A stretch of DNA of 47,452 nt from Sphingomonas sp. (GCF_019746015.1 NZ_JAIESM010000013.1:1-47452), one strand, 5' to 3'; counted from the stretch's first letter, positions 25,872-34,796 are shown. The notes: generated from the sequence alone by a model not told the origin. Numbers and translations: made by a program.

Positions 25872-27022
25872 GCGCGGCCGACCATCCGGAGGTGCGCGCG
25901 CAGACGGCCTATCGCGCGCGGTTCGGCGCGCCGCCCGCCGGCATTGCCTATGCGCCGGGCCGGGTGAACCTGATCGGCGAGCATACCGACTATAATGACG
26001 GTTTCGTGCTGCCGCTCGCCATCGACCGGGGCACGGCGGTGGCGTTCGGCACGGGCGAGGGGGGCAGCATCGCCGTCAGCGCCGATTATGGCGAGGAAGA
26101 TGCGGTGCCGGCGGGCGGCTTTGCGCCGGCGCCCGGCTGGCGCGCGCATGTCCGCGCGGCGCTGGCGGCCTTTGCCGATGCCGGGGGCGCGGTGCCGGCG
26201 CTCCGGCTGGCCATTGCGGGCGACGTGCCACAGGGGGCCGGGCTTTCCTCCTCGGCGTCGCTCGGGGTGGCGCTGGTCGGCGCGCTTGATGCGCTGGACG
26301 GCGGCCGGCGCGCACCGACCGACATCGCGCGGATCGCCCAGGCGGCGGAGAACCGCTATGTCGGCACTGCCTGCGGCATCATGGACCAGCTGGCGGCGGC
26401 CGCTGGCGTGGATGGCCATGCGCTGCTGATCGATTGCCGCAGCCTGGCCGTCACCCCGGTGCCGATCCCGCCCGACATGGCCGTGCTGATCGTCCATTCG
26501 GGCATCGCGCGCGGGCTGGTCGACAGTGCCTATAATGCGCGCCGCGCCGCGTGCGAGGCGGCCGCCGCTGCCATGGGCGTGCCGGCGCTGCGCGATGCCG
26601 ACATGGCGATGCTGACCGCCGCCACGCTGGATGACGAGCACCGCGCGCGCGCGCGCCATGTGATTTCGGAGAATGCGCGCGTGCTCGCGCTGCCGCCGGC
26701 GATTGCCAGCCGCGACTGGGGGGCGATCGGCACGCTGATGGCCGCCTCGCACGCGTCGATGCGCGACGATTTCCAGATCACCCTGCCGCCCATCGACGCG
26801 CTGGTCGCGCGGCTGGCGGCGGCGGCGGGCGGGCAGGGCGGCGCGCGGATGACCGGGGGCGGCTTTGGCGGCTGTGTGGTGGCGCTGGCCGATACCGGGC
26901 GGCTGAGCGCGCTGACCGCCGCCGCGCATGCGCATTTCGCGGATACGGGCACGCCGCCCGCGCTGATCCATGCCTGTCGCCCGGCGGCGGGCCTGCGCGT
27001 TGACAGGGGCGCCCGGCCGTAA
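25868..27022 (+). CDS. galK: Galactokinase
   Basis: GHMP kinase phosphorylating galactose to galactose-1-phosphate, 384 residues. All three signature motifs are present: GRVNLIGEHTDYNDGFVLP near residue 32, the ATP-binding PQGAGLSSSASLGVAL near residue 124 and GGGFGGCVVAL near residue 332. The catalytic Asp is probably in CGIMDQLAAAAG. The gene order symporter-galT-galK completes an intracellular route from imported or released galactose to galactose-1-P and UDP-galactose. No terminator is visible before the next gene. Confidence 0.96.
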   Translation: MSAADHPEVRAQTAYRARFGAPPAGIAYAPGRVNLIGEHTDYNDGFVLPLAIDRGTAVAFGTGEGGSIAVSADYGEEDAVPAGGFAPAPGWRAHVRAALAAFADAGGAVPALRLAIAGDVPQGAGLSSSASLGVALVGALDALDGGRRAPTDIARIAQAAENRYVGTACGIMDQLAAAAGVDGHALLIDCRSLAVTPVPIPPDMAVLIVHSGIARGLVDSAYNARRAACEAAAAAMGVPALRDADMAMLTAATLDDEHRARARHVISENARVLALPPAIASRDWGAIGTLMAASHASMRDDFQITLPPIDALVARLAAAAGGQGGARMTGGGFGGCVVALADTGRLSALTAAAHAHFADTGTPPALIHACRPAAGLRVDRGARP

Positions 27023-27168
27023 TTCCACCGCCGCTATGGACGCTGCGCCGCCATTACGGTAAACCCGCAATTAACCAGAGAGATTAACAGGGGTCTGCGC
27101 CAATTACCGCCTGGTTTGTTCTTGCCGTCTGCGCCAATTTCCTGGGCTATGCCGTTTATCTGGCCGGG

Positions 27169-28251
27169 ATGCGGCGGCAATTGGTGCAGCCCAACCGGGC
27201 ATCGTGGCTGATCTGGTCGGCGGCCATTCTGGTGGAGACGACCACCTATGCCGCGGTCAATCCCGGCGCCCCGCAATCGATCGTGTTCCTGGTGTCGGCG
27301 GCGGCGTGCCTGGTGGTGACGCTTGGCATCTGGCGCAATTCGGCCTGGCGGCTGCCCAGCGCGACCGAAAGCGTTTGCATGGCGGCGTGCCTGGCCGCGC
27401 TGCTGCTGTGGCTGCTGTTCAGCTCCGCCTTCTGGGCGCATCTGCTGGTGGTGGCAGCGGTGCCGATCAGCTTCTGGCCGACCTGGGAAAGCGTGATGCA
27501 GGACCGCGCGCGCGAACGCTCGCCCGCCTGGGGCCTGTGGACGATCGGCGACCTCGCCACCCTCATCATCGCGGCGCGGGGTGAGGATATTTCGGTCGCC
27601 GGTTTCAGCTACATCTTCGTCGAGCTGACCTGCCATGCCAGCGTGTGGTTCATGGTCGGCCTCGCCACCATCAACCCCATTCGCTCGTTCGGCTGGCGGC
27701 AGGGGCGCTTCTACATTCTCGACGCCTATTTCCCGGCGCGCAGCCCGTTTTCGGTGGGCGAGAACCATCTGGGCAAGGCGGTCTATGCCGCGCAGGCCTT
27801 TGCCGAGGGTGACGTGATCGTGAAGTTCACCGGCAAGCGTTTCCGGGCCGACCAGATCCCGGCGCTGCCGCGCGGCGCGTCTGACCGTTATGTGCAGATC
27901 AAGCCCGAGCATTATCTGGGGCCGTCGGGGCGGATCGACGATCTGATCAACCACAGCTGCGCGCCCAATGGCGGCCTGCGCTTCACTGACGAGGGCGTAT
28001 TTCTGGTCGCCATCCGCCCGATTGCGCCGGGGGACGAGATCAGCTGGGACTATTCGACCACGCTGCACGAGAGCAACTGGCACATGATCTGCCAGTGCAA
28101 GAGCCCTGACTGCCGCCGCGTGGTGAGCAATTTCCAGACGCTGCCGGCCGAGCTGCAGGCCTGGTACCGCGCGCGCAACCTGGTGCCGCCCTATCTGCGC
28201 GAGGATGGCGGCGGCGATGACGCGGCCGCCGCAAGGCTGGGCGCGGGCTGA
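27169..28251 (+). CDS. Membrane-anchored SET-domain protein (putative lysine methyltransferase)
   Basis: Unusual fusion of at least 360 residues. The N-terminal half has about six hydrophobic segments beginning PNRASWLIWSAAILVE. The C-terminal half (from about residue 186) is a SET domain: NHSCAPN at residues 261-267, ISWDYST around 291-297, and a post-SET cysteine cluster CQCKSPDC (Cys308, Cys310, Cys315), which with Cys264 makes the usual zinc site. SET domains use S-adenosylmethionine to methylate lysines. The coordinates give the first ATG, but the frame stays open to 27088 and encodes another helix (WFVLAVCANFLGYAVYLAGM), so the true start is probably upstream at a non-ATG codon such as ATT 27103. 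The target is unknown. Confidence 0.8.
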   Translation: MRRQLVQPNRASWLIWSAAILVETTTYAAVNPGAPQSIVFLVSAAACLVVTLGIWRNSAWRLPSATESVCMAACLAALLLWLLFSSAFWAHLLVVAAVPISFWPTWESVMQDRARERSPAWGLWTIGDLATLIIAARGEDISVAGFSYIFVELTCHASVWFMVGLATINPIRSFGWRQGRFYILDAYFPARSPFSVGENHLGKAVYAAQAFAEGDVIVKFTGKRFRADQIPALPRGASDRYVQIKPEHYLGPSGRIDDLINHSCAPNGGLRFTDEGVFLVAIRPIAPGDEISWDYSTTLHESNWHMICQCKSPDCRRVVSNFQTLPAELQAWYRARNLVPPYLREDGGGDDAAAARLGAG

Positions 28252-28261
28252 GCAACGCCGC

Positions 28262-30127
28262 TCAGGCGGCTACCGCCATGTTTTCCGCCGGGTCGGCGCG
28301 CAGGGTGAGCAGCGCGGTGGCGCCGTGGCCCTTGCCCGCGCTTTCCAGCGCCAGCGCGCCTTCCATCGCGTTCATCGAATTGGCGCACCAGTGCAGGCCC
28401 AGCCCGCCCGATTTGTGCTGGCGGGTGGAAAAGCCGCGCTGGAACAGGGTGGGCGCCACGGCGGGATCGAAACCCTCGCCATCATCGGCGATGGCGATCG
28501 TCACCTTGCCCTCGGCTTCGCTGACGCTGACGGTGATGCGGCCCTCGCCGCGCCCGGTGGCGGCAATGGCTTCGGCGGCATTGCCGAACAGATTGCCGAT
28601 CACCTGGCTCAGGATGATGCGATTGGCGAGCACCCGCCATGGCCGGTTGGGGAAGCTGAAGTCGATCCGCGTCTCGCCCGAATAGCGCGCGATGGCCGCA
28701 TTGTGGGCGACGATCTCGGTCACGTCGCAGGGTTCGAGCGGCGGGCGTTCATGCGCCTGTGCCTGCTGCGCGCCGATGATTTCGAGCACATGGCGCATCG
28801 CCTCGCGCCCGGTGTGGAGCTGTTCGGCGCGGTCGGCGCGGGCGGCGTTTTCGGCGGCGATGGCCGCCGCCACGAACGCGGCGAGCTTTTGCCGGCGCGC
28901 CGGGGGCACGGCGTCGCCCGCCAGTTCGGCCAACGCCCGGTCGATCAGCATCGGGTCCGCCGGCGGGGCATCGGCCAGTCCGCGCGACAGGATCGTGCTG
29001 ATCGGGTTCAGCGCGTTGCGCACATTGTGCATCACCGCCACTGCGCTTTCGCTCTTGCCCAGCGCAAAGCTCTGCACTTCCAGCTGTTCGCGCAGATCCT
29101 TCAGCTGCTGCAGCATCTTGTTGAAGCTCTTGCCCAGCGAGCCGATCTCGTCGCCGCGATCCTCGGCATCAAGCGGCGACAGCGCGCCCGAGGCGGACAC
29201 GGCCTGCATGTGCCGCTCCACCCGGTTCAAGGGCCGCAGCACCAGCCGCGCGATCATCCGCCGCAGCACCATCAGCAGCACGAACAGCAGCAGCACCGAG
29301 CCGCCAATCGCCAGCTGGAGCATCCGCCGGCCGAGCAGCGACACGTCGCGCGGCACGGCATAGCTGACGCGCGCCACGCCGTGGCCGTCCGGCCCGCGAA
29401 TGGGCACCGCAATCGTCATTTCGCGGCTGCCCGGCGTCACGATCTCGCGGTCGATGCCGCTCGCCGGGTCGAGCGTTGCCTTTAGCTGCAACAGGTCGGA
29501 AAGCTGGCGCGAGCTGATCCGCCGCACCATCAGCACATAGCCGCGCGGCGTGCCCGATCCGTCGCTTCGCCGCACCTGCGCCACGCCCACTGCCGCCACC
29601 GCGTCTCCAATACGGGTGTAGAAGGCGGCCGAATTGCCCGTGCCCAGTACGCGCGCAAAATCGATCCGGCCGATGCGCGCGATGAAGCGGGCGCGCATCT
29701 CCGGCTGGTCGGCCTGGCTGCGCGTGTCGATCCAGCGGGCGATCACCACGGTGCGGTCGGGGCGGACATAGGCCATGCCCGACACGTCAAGATTGGCCAT
29801 GGCGAGCGTGGAGAAGCTTTCCTCCTCAAACGCGCGCGTCGGGTGCGCCATATAGTCGTAGGAGGAGTTCCAGTCGCCATAATCGCGGACGGCCGTGGCA
29901 ACCTTGCTGATGAATTCGCCGAGCGCCGCGCGCGTGCGTTCCACATGCGCGGCGACGGCGGCGTCTTCCAGCTGGTTGAAACTGGGGGTGATGACGACCG
30001 CGAGCAGCAGCGTGATCGCGGCCGCGCCGCCCAGGCCGACCGCCGTCAGGATGAGCAGCAGCTTGCCACCCAGCGAGCGGGCATGGCGCAGCGGATCGGC
30101 CATCCGCCGCCAGGCGGGGGCGCGCAT
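28262..30127 (-). CDS. Sensor histidine kinase with CHASE4-like sensor and HAMP domain
   Basis: Membrane sensor kinase of 621 residues. The first helix (KLLLILTAVGLGGAAAITLLLAV) is followed by a periplasmic CHASE4-like domain with RDYGDWNSSYDYM and SGMAYVRPDRTVV. The second helix (LAIGGSVLLLFVLLMVL) lies near residue 275 and the HAMP segment ends DEIGSLGKSFNKM. The H-box is atypical, AVMHNVRNALNPIS (His367), and the ATPase motifs are QVIGNLFGNAAEAI, IADDGEGFDP and SGGLGLHWC. The start ATG overlaps the stop of the REC-GGDEF-EAL gene (TGATG), so the two are made together and probably form a pathway. Confidence 0.88.
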   Translation of the reverse strand: MRAPAWRRMADPLRHARSLGGKLLLILTAVGLGGAAAITLLLAVVITPSFNQLEDAAVAAHVERTRAALGEFISKVATAVRDYGDWNSSYDYMAHPTRAFEEESFSTLAMANLDVSGMAYVRPDRTVVIARWIDTRSQADQPEMRARFIARIGRIDFARVLGTGNSAAFYTRIGDAVAAVGVAQVRRSDGSGTPRGYVLMVRRISSRQLSDLLQLKATLDPASGIDREIVTPGSREMTIAVPIRGPDGHGVARVSYAVPRDVSLLGRRMLQLAIGGSVLLLFVLLMVLRRMIARLVLRPLNRVERHMQAVSASGALSPLDAEDRGDEIGSLGKSFNKMLQQLKDLREQLEVQSFALGKSESAVAVMHNVRNALNPISTILSRGLADAPPADPMLIDRALAELAGDAVPPARRQKLAAFVAAAIAAENAARADRAEQLHTGREAMRHVLEIIGAQQAQAHERPPLEPCDVTEIVAHNAAIARYSGETRIDFSFPNRPWRVLANRIILSQVIGNLFGNAAEAIAATGRGEGRITVSVSEAEGKVTIAIADDGEGFDPAVAPTLFQRGFSTRQHKSGGLGLHWCANSMNAMEGALALESAGKGHGATALLTLRADPAENMAVAA

Positions 30128-32025
30128 CAGCCTTCGGTCCCGGTCCCCGGCAGCACGACCGGCATGTCACCGGGATCGTCCTTGCCCTCGATCGCGCCCA
30201 TTTCGGCCATGGCAAGGGCGGCATCGGCATCGACGGGGCGCGAGAAGAAATAGCCCTGCAGGTGCGAGCAGCCGGCCAGGCGCAGCGCCTGCACCTGTGC
30301 CTCGGTCTCCACCCCTTCGGCGACCACGCCCAGCCCCAGCGCGCGGCCGAGATGGATGATCGAATGGACGATGGCGGCGCTTTCGCGCTCACGGCCCATG
30401 CCGTCGATGAAGCTGCGGTCGATCTTCAGGCAATCCAGCCCGAATTTGCGGATGTTGTAGAGCGAGGAATAGCCGGTGCCGAAATCGTCGAGCGCGACGC
30501 GGAAGCCCATCTGGCGCAGGCGATACAGCGTTTCGGCGGCATGGTCTGCATCGTCGAAGATCGCGGTTTCGGTGATCTCGATCTGCACTCGCGTCGGCTC
30601 CACGCCCCAATGCTGTACGCGTTCCATGATGCGGCCGACGAAATTCTGGCGGCGGAACTGGCGCGGGCTGAAATTGATCGACACATATTGGCCGGGCCAG
30701 TGCTGCACGGTCTGCAGCGCGGTATCGACCACCCAGTCGCCCAGCTCGTGGATCAGGTTCGATTCCTCAGCAATCGGAATGAACAGCCCCGGCGAGATCG
30801 GGCCATAATCGGGCGAGTTCCAGCGCATCAGCGCTTCGAAGCCGACAATTTCCAGCCCGCCGCGCGCGACAATCGGCTGATAGACCAGCTTCAGCTCACC
30901 CTTGGCGATTGCCTCCGACAGGCCACCTTCGATCTGGCGGCGGAAGCGGATGCTTTCGTCCATGCTCTCGTCATAGGCGCGCACCACGCCGCGCCCGGCG
31001 CGCTTGGCTTCGTTCAGCGCCAGGTCGGTGCGGCGCATCACGTCGACGGGGTCGCGCACCGGTTCGGCCTCGGTCACCACCAGGCCGATCGAGCCCGACG
31101 CCTGCACCGAATGGCCCATCAGCGACAGCGTGACCGACATTTTGCGCAGCATCAGCTCGCACGCCATCACCGCGGCCTCTTCGCCGGGCGTGTCGAACAG
31201 GATGCCGAATTCGTCGCCGCCCAGCCGCGCGACCAGCCCGCCTTCGGGCACGGAGGCGGCCAGCAGCTGATAGACCGCGCGGATCATCTCGTCGCCGGCC
31301 AGATGGCCCAGCGTATCGTTGACCAGCTTGAACCGGTCGAGATCGAGCATCGCGGCGGCAAAGCGTTCGCGGCCCCGCGCGCGCTCAGTCAGCGCCTTCA
31401 GAAAAGCCAGCCGGTTGGGCGCCTCGGTCAGCGAGTCATGCGTTGCCATGTGCAGCGCGCGGCTTTCGTTCGCGGCGAGCTCGACCGCCTGCTCCTCCAG
31501 CAGCACGACCTGCTCGGCCAGCTGCGCGCGGGCTTCAGCCAGCGTCTGGTCCAGCCGCCAGCGATGGGCCAGCGCGGTTGCCGTCTGCACGATCTCGGCC
31601 ACTTCGAACGGCTTTGCGATGTAGAAGATCTTGTCGGCGGGCGGCGCGGCCTTGGCGATTTCGATCGGCGAAAAGTCCGAAAAGCCCGTCACGATCACGA
31701 TCTGGACATTGGGGTCGAGCGCGCGGATGCGGCGCGCGGTTTCCTTGCCGTCAATGCCCGGCGGCATGCGCACGTCGATGAAGGCGACCGCGAAGGGCGC
31801 GCCGGCGGCCAGCGCCTGTTCCACTTCCGCCACGCCGTCCAGCCCCTGCATCGCATGGGTCAGCGTGAAATCGGGCGTGTCCTCGGCCGGGGCGGCAGCA
31901 TCGGCCTCATCGCCGAACAGATCGGCGGCCATCGCCGACAGACCGGCATCGACCGGCTTCGGCGCGAAGCATCGGCGATAGGAATCGTGCATCGCCGGTT
32001 CGTCGTCGATGATCAGAATCCGCAT
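30127..32025 (-). CDS. Response regulator with GGDEF and EAL domains (c-di-GMP turnover)
   Basis: Protein of 632 residues: receiver, coiled coil, GGDEF, EAL. The phospho-acceptor is probably Asp84 (AFIDVRMPPG), with ILIIDDEPAMHD at the N-terminus and YIAKPFE carrying the conserved Lys. About 30 residues rich in Ala/Asp/Glu (near 21-60) are inserted before Asp84, unusual for a receiver. The GGDEF motif is intact (RLGGDEFGIL, near residue 270) and no RxxD inhibitory site is seen before it. The EAL domain has EALMRW (near 397), INFSPRQF, DDFGTGYSSL, KIDRSFI and VAEGVET, so phosphodiesterase activity is likely. Paired with the kinase gene downstream. Confidence 0.92.
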   Translation of the reverse strand: MRILIIDDEPAMHDSYRRCFAPKPVDAGLSAMAADLFGDEADAAAPAEDTPDFTLTHAMQGLDGVAEVEQALAAGAPFAVAFIDVRMPPGIDGKETARRIRALDPNVQIVIVTGFSDFSPIEIAKAAPPADKIFYIAKPFEVAEIVQTATALAHRWRLDQTLAEARAQLAEQVVLLEEQAVELAANESRALHMATHDSLTEAPNRLAFLKALTERARGRERFAAAMLDLDRFKLVNDTLGHLAGDEMIRAVYQLLAASVPEGGLVARLGGDEFGILFDTPGEEAAVMACELMLRKMSVTLSLMGHSVQASGSIGLVVTEAEPVRDPVDVMRRTDLALNEAKRAGRGVVRAYDESMDESIRFRRQIEGGLSEAIAKGELKLVYQPIVARGGLEIVGFEALMRWNSPDYGPISPGLFIPIAEESNLIHELGDWVVDTALQTVQHWPGQYVSINFSPRQFRRQNFVGRIMERVQHWGVEPTRVQIEITETAIFDDADHAAETLYRLRQMGFRVALDDFGTGYSSLYNIRKFGLDCLKIDRSFIDGMGRERESAAIVHSIIHLGRALGLGVVAEGVETEAQVQALRLAGCSHLQGYFFSRPVDADAALAMAEMGAIEGKDDPGDMPVVLPGTGTEG

Positions 32026-32076
32026 GGCTACCCCGCTTGGTTAATGCGCGGACAACCATGCGGCGCGGATGGTAAA

Positions 32077-32958
32077 TTAAGCGTTTAAGGCGCTTTGCCC
32101 GATCAGCATCGCGCCCAGCGGCCCCGCGCGGCCGCCCAGCGCTGCAGCGGCGACATAGGCGTCGAGCGGGTCGATCAGCGCGGTTTCGCCATAGCCGGCC
32201 AGGCTGCGCGCCAGCCCGGCGCGGATCATCGGCAGCAGCTGCGGCGCGCCAAGGCCCACCCCGCCGCCCACCAGGATGCGGCGCGGCACCCCGGTCAGCA
32301 CCAGCACATGGCATAGCTGGGTCAGCGCATCGGCAACTGGCACCCAGGCGGGGTCGTCCGCCGCCAGTGCCTCCGCCGGCTGCCCGGTGCGGGCGGCAAT
32401 GGCGGGGCCGGCGGCGAGCCCTTCCACGCAATCGCCATGAAAGCTGCACGCACCGGCAAAGCCATCGCCCGCCAGCCGGCGCGGGCGGATATGGCCCAGT
32501 TCGGCATGGCTCAGCCCGTGCAGCGGCCGCCCGCCGGCGATCAGCCCCACACCGACGCCGGTGCCGATGGTGACATAGGCGAGCGCATCCAGCCCCCGGC
32601 CCGCGCCCCAGCGCGCCTCCGCCAGCGCTGCGCCCACCACATCGGTTTCAAACCCCACCGGTACGCCGAAGCGCGCGGCCAGGCGCGGCGCGATGCTGGT
32701 GCCCGACCAGCCCGGCTTGGTGGTGGCGGTGATGTGCCCCCAGTTGGGCGCCGCGCGATCGATGCCGACCGGGCCAAAGCTGGCCACGCCGATCGCCGCG
32801 AACGACCAGCCCGCCAGCACCGCCTCGATCGCGGCCAGCGTTTCGGCCGGGCTGGTGGTGGGCACGCGCACCTCCGCGCGCACATCGTCCGGCCCGGTGC
32901 CGAGCAGGCACACGCATTTGGTGCCGCCGAGTTCGACCCCGGCGACGAGCGCGCTCAC
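32077..32958 (-). CDS. ROK-family sugar kinase, probable fructokinase
   Basis: Phosphorylates a hexose, probably fructose to fructose-6-phosphate, in the cytoplasm. It has 293 residues. ATP-binding GVELGGTKCVCLLG at the N-terminus, VTIGTGVGVGLIAGG in the centre, and the ROK zinc region GHIRPRR then ACSFHGDCVEGLAAGPAI, the variant typical of fructokinase/Mak proteins. ILVGGGVGLG is the second nucleotide motif. GTG start overlapping the glmS stop (GTGA). Its product would feed GlmS directly. Confidence 0.85.
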   Translation of the reverse strand: MSALVAGVELGGTKCVCLLGTGPDDVRAEVRVPTTSPAETLAAIEAVLAGWSFAAIGVASFGPVGIDRAAPNWGHITATTKPGWSGTSIAPRLAARFGVPVGFETDVVGAALAEARWGAGRGLDALAYVTIGTGVGVGLIAGGRPLHGLSHAELGHIRPRRLAGDGFAGACSFHGDCVEGLAAGPAIAARTGQPAEALAADDPAWVPVADALTQLCHVLVLTGVPRRILVGGGVGLGAPQLLPMIRAGLARSLAGYGETALIDPLDAYVAAAALGGRAGPLGAMLIGQSALNA

Positions 32959-34778
32959 TCGACCGTCACCGATTTGGCCAGGTTGCGCGGCTGGTCGACA
33001 TCGGTGCCCTTGGCGACGGCGACATGATAGGCCAGCAGCTGCACCGGCACCGCATAGACGAGCGGCGCGATCAGCGGGTGGACCTTGGGCATCTCGATCG
33101 TCGCCATGCAGCCTTCGCCCGCTTCCGCCAGCCCTTCGGCGTCGGAAATCAGCACGATCTTGCCGCCGCGCGCGCGCACTTCCTGCATGTTGCTGACGGT
33201 CTTTTCGAACAGCGGGCCGGACGGGGCGAGCACAATCACCGGCACTGCCTCGTCGATCAGCGCGATGGGGCCGTGCTTCATTTCGCCGCTGGCATAGCCT
33301 TCGGCATGGATATAGCTGATTTCCTTCAGCTTCAGCGCGCCTTCCAGCGCCAGCGGATAATCCGGCCCGCGCCCCAGATAGAGCACGTCGCGTGCCGGCG
33401 CGATCAGGTGCGCCATGCCGGCAATCGCCTCGTCATAGGCAAGCGCTGCGTTGAGCGCGGCGGGCGCCTCGGTCAGGTGGTGGACGATCTCGCGCTCCTC
33501 GTCGCGGGTCATCCGGCCGCGCTTCACCGCCAGATGCGCGGCGAGCGCCGCCAGCACCGCCAGCTGGCAGGTGAACGCCTTGGTCGAGGCAACGCCGATC
33601 TCCGGCCCGGCATGGGTGGGCAGCAGCAGGTCCGCCTCGCGCGCCATGCTGCTGGTGGGCACATTGACGACGACGGCGATCTTCTGCCCCTCCGCCCGGG
33701 CATGGCGCAGTGCGGCGAGCGTGTCCGCCGTTTCGCCCGATTGCGAGATGAACAGGGCGAGGCCGCCCGGCTCCAGCACCGGGTCGCGATAGCGGAACTC
33801 GCTGGCCACATCGATGTCCACCGGCACGCGGGCGAATTGTTCGAACCAGTATTTGGCGACCATGCCGGCATAGAAGCTGGTGCCGCAGGCGACGATGGTG
33901 ACGCGGTTGATGGTGGACAGGTCGAAATCCATCTGCGGCAGCGCGACCTGCTGCTCCACCGGGCGGATATAGCTGCGCAGCGTCTGCGCGACGACGGTGG
34001 GCTGCTCGAAAATCTCCTTCAGCATGAAGTGGCGATAGGGGCCTTTTTCCACCGCCGCGGCCGACACGCCGGAGCGCACGATCTCGCGCTCGACGGGGTT
34101 GTTGTCCCTGTCGAAAATCCGCGCGCCATCGCGGGTGATGACCACCCAGTCGCCCTCGTCCAGATAGGAAATGCGCTGGGTGAGGGGGGCAAGCGCCAGC
34201 GCGTCGGACCCCAGATAGGTCTCGCCCTCGCCATAGCCCACCACCAGCGGCGAGCCGAGCCGCGCGCCGATCAGCAGATCGGGATGCTGGCGAAACGCGA
34301 TCGCCAGCGCAAAGGCACCGCGCAGGATGGGCAGCACCGCCTTCACCGCTTCCTCAGGCGTGGCGCCCGCCTCGACATGTTCGCTCACCAGATGTGCGAC
34401 GATTTCGGTGTCGGTCTCGCTCTCGATGGTGCGGCCGCGCGCGAGCAGACCGTCACGCAGCGGCTTGAAATTCTCGATGATGCCATTGTGTACCAGCGCG
34501 ACTTCGCCGGTCGCGTGCGGGTGGGCATTGTTGGCGGTCGGCGCCCCATGCGTGGCCCAGCGCGTGTGCGCGATGCCGATCGTGCCGGGGGCGGGGTTGC
34601 CGGCCAGTTCCTTCACCAGATGGTTCAGCTTGCCCGGCGCCCGGCGGCGCACCAGCGCGCCATCATGCACCGTGCAGACGCCGGCTGAATCATAACCGCG
34701 ATATTCCATGCGGCGCAGGCCATCGACCAGCCGCTCCGCGACGTCTTCCTTACCGACGATACCGATGATTCCGCACAT
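32955..34778 (-). CDS. glmS: Glutamine-fructose-6-phosphate aminotransferase (isomerizing)
   Basis: Makes glucosamine-6-phosphate from fructose-6-phosphate and glutamine, the first step to UDP-GlcNAc for peptidoglycan and LPS. It has 607 residues. The N-terminal Ntn glutaminase has Cys2 (MCGIIGIVG) and RWATHGAP, HNGIIEN. Two SIS domains follow with CGTSFYAGM, SQSGETADTLAAL and the C-terminal DVDQPRNLAKSVTVE. Only 18 nt separates the ATG from the VapC stop, with AAAGG about 9 nt upstream of the start. No glmS ribozyme fits there. Confidence 0.97.
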   Translation of the reverse strand: MCGIIGIVGKEDVAERLVDGLRRMEYRGYDSAGVCTVHDGALVRRRAPGKLNHLVKELAGNPAPGTIGIAHTRWATHGAPTANNAHPHATGEVALVHNGIIENFKPLRDGLLARGRTIESETDTEIVAHLVSEHVEAGATPEEAVKAVLPILRGAFALAIAFRQHPDLLIGARLGSPLVVGYGEGETYLGSDALALAPLTQRISYLDEGDWVVITRDGARIFDRDNNPVEREIVRSGVSAAAVEKGPYRHFMLKEIFEQPTVVAQTLRSYIRPVEQQVALPQMDFDLSTINRVTIVACGTSFYAGMVAKYWFEQFARVPVDIDVASEFRYRDPVLEPGGLALFISQSGETADTLAALRHARAEGQKIAVVVNVPTSSMAREADLLLPTHAGPEIGVASTKAFTCQLAVLAALAAHLAVKRGRMTRDEEREIVHHLTEAPAALNAALAYDEAIAGMAHLIAPARDVLYLGRGPDYPLALEGALKLKEISYIHAEGYASGEMKHGPIALIDEAVPVIVLAPSGPLFEKTVSNMQEVRARGGKIVLISDAEGLAEAGEGCMATIEMPKVHPLIAPLVYAVPVQLLAYHVAVAKGTDVDQPRNLAKSVTVE

Positions 34779-34796
34779 GGAGGGAAAGCCTTTTGC

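Noticed and set aside
27060..27075. CtrA-like site (TAAA-N7-TTAAC) before the SET gene
   Set aside because: One half-site differs from TTAA, and the neighbouring TTAAC pair has a 9-nt rather than 7-nt spacer. Too weak to claim.
34779..34796. glmS ribozyme in the glmS leader
   Set aside because: The gap is 18 nt, and the ribozyme needs well over 100 nt and is typical of Gram-positive bacteria.
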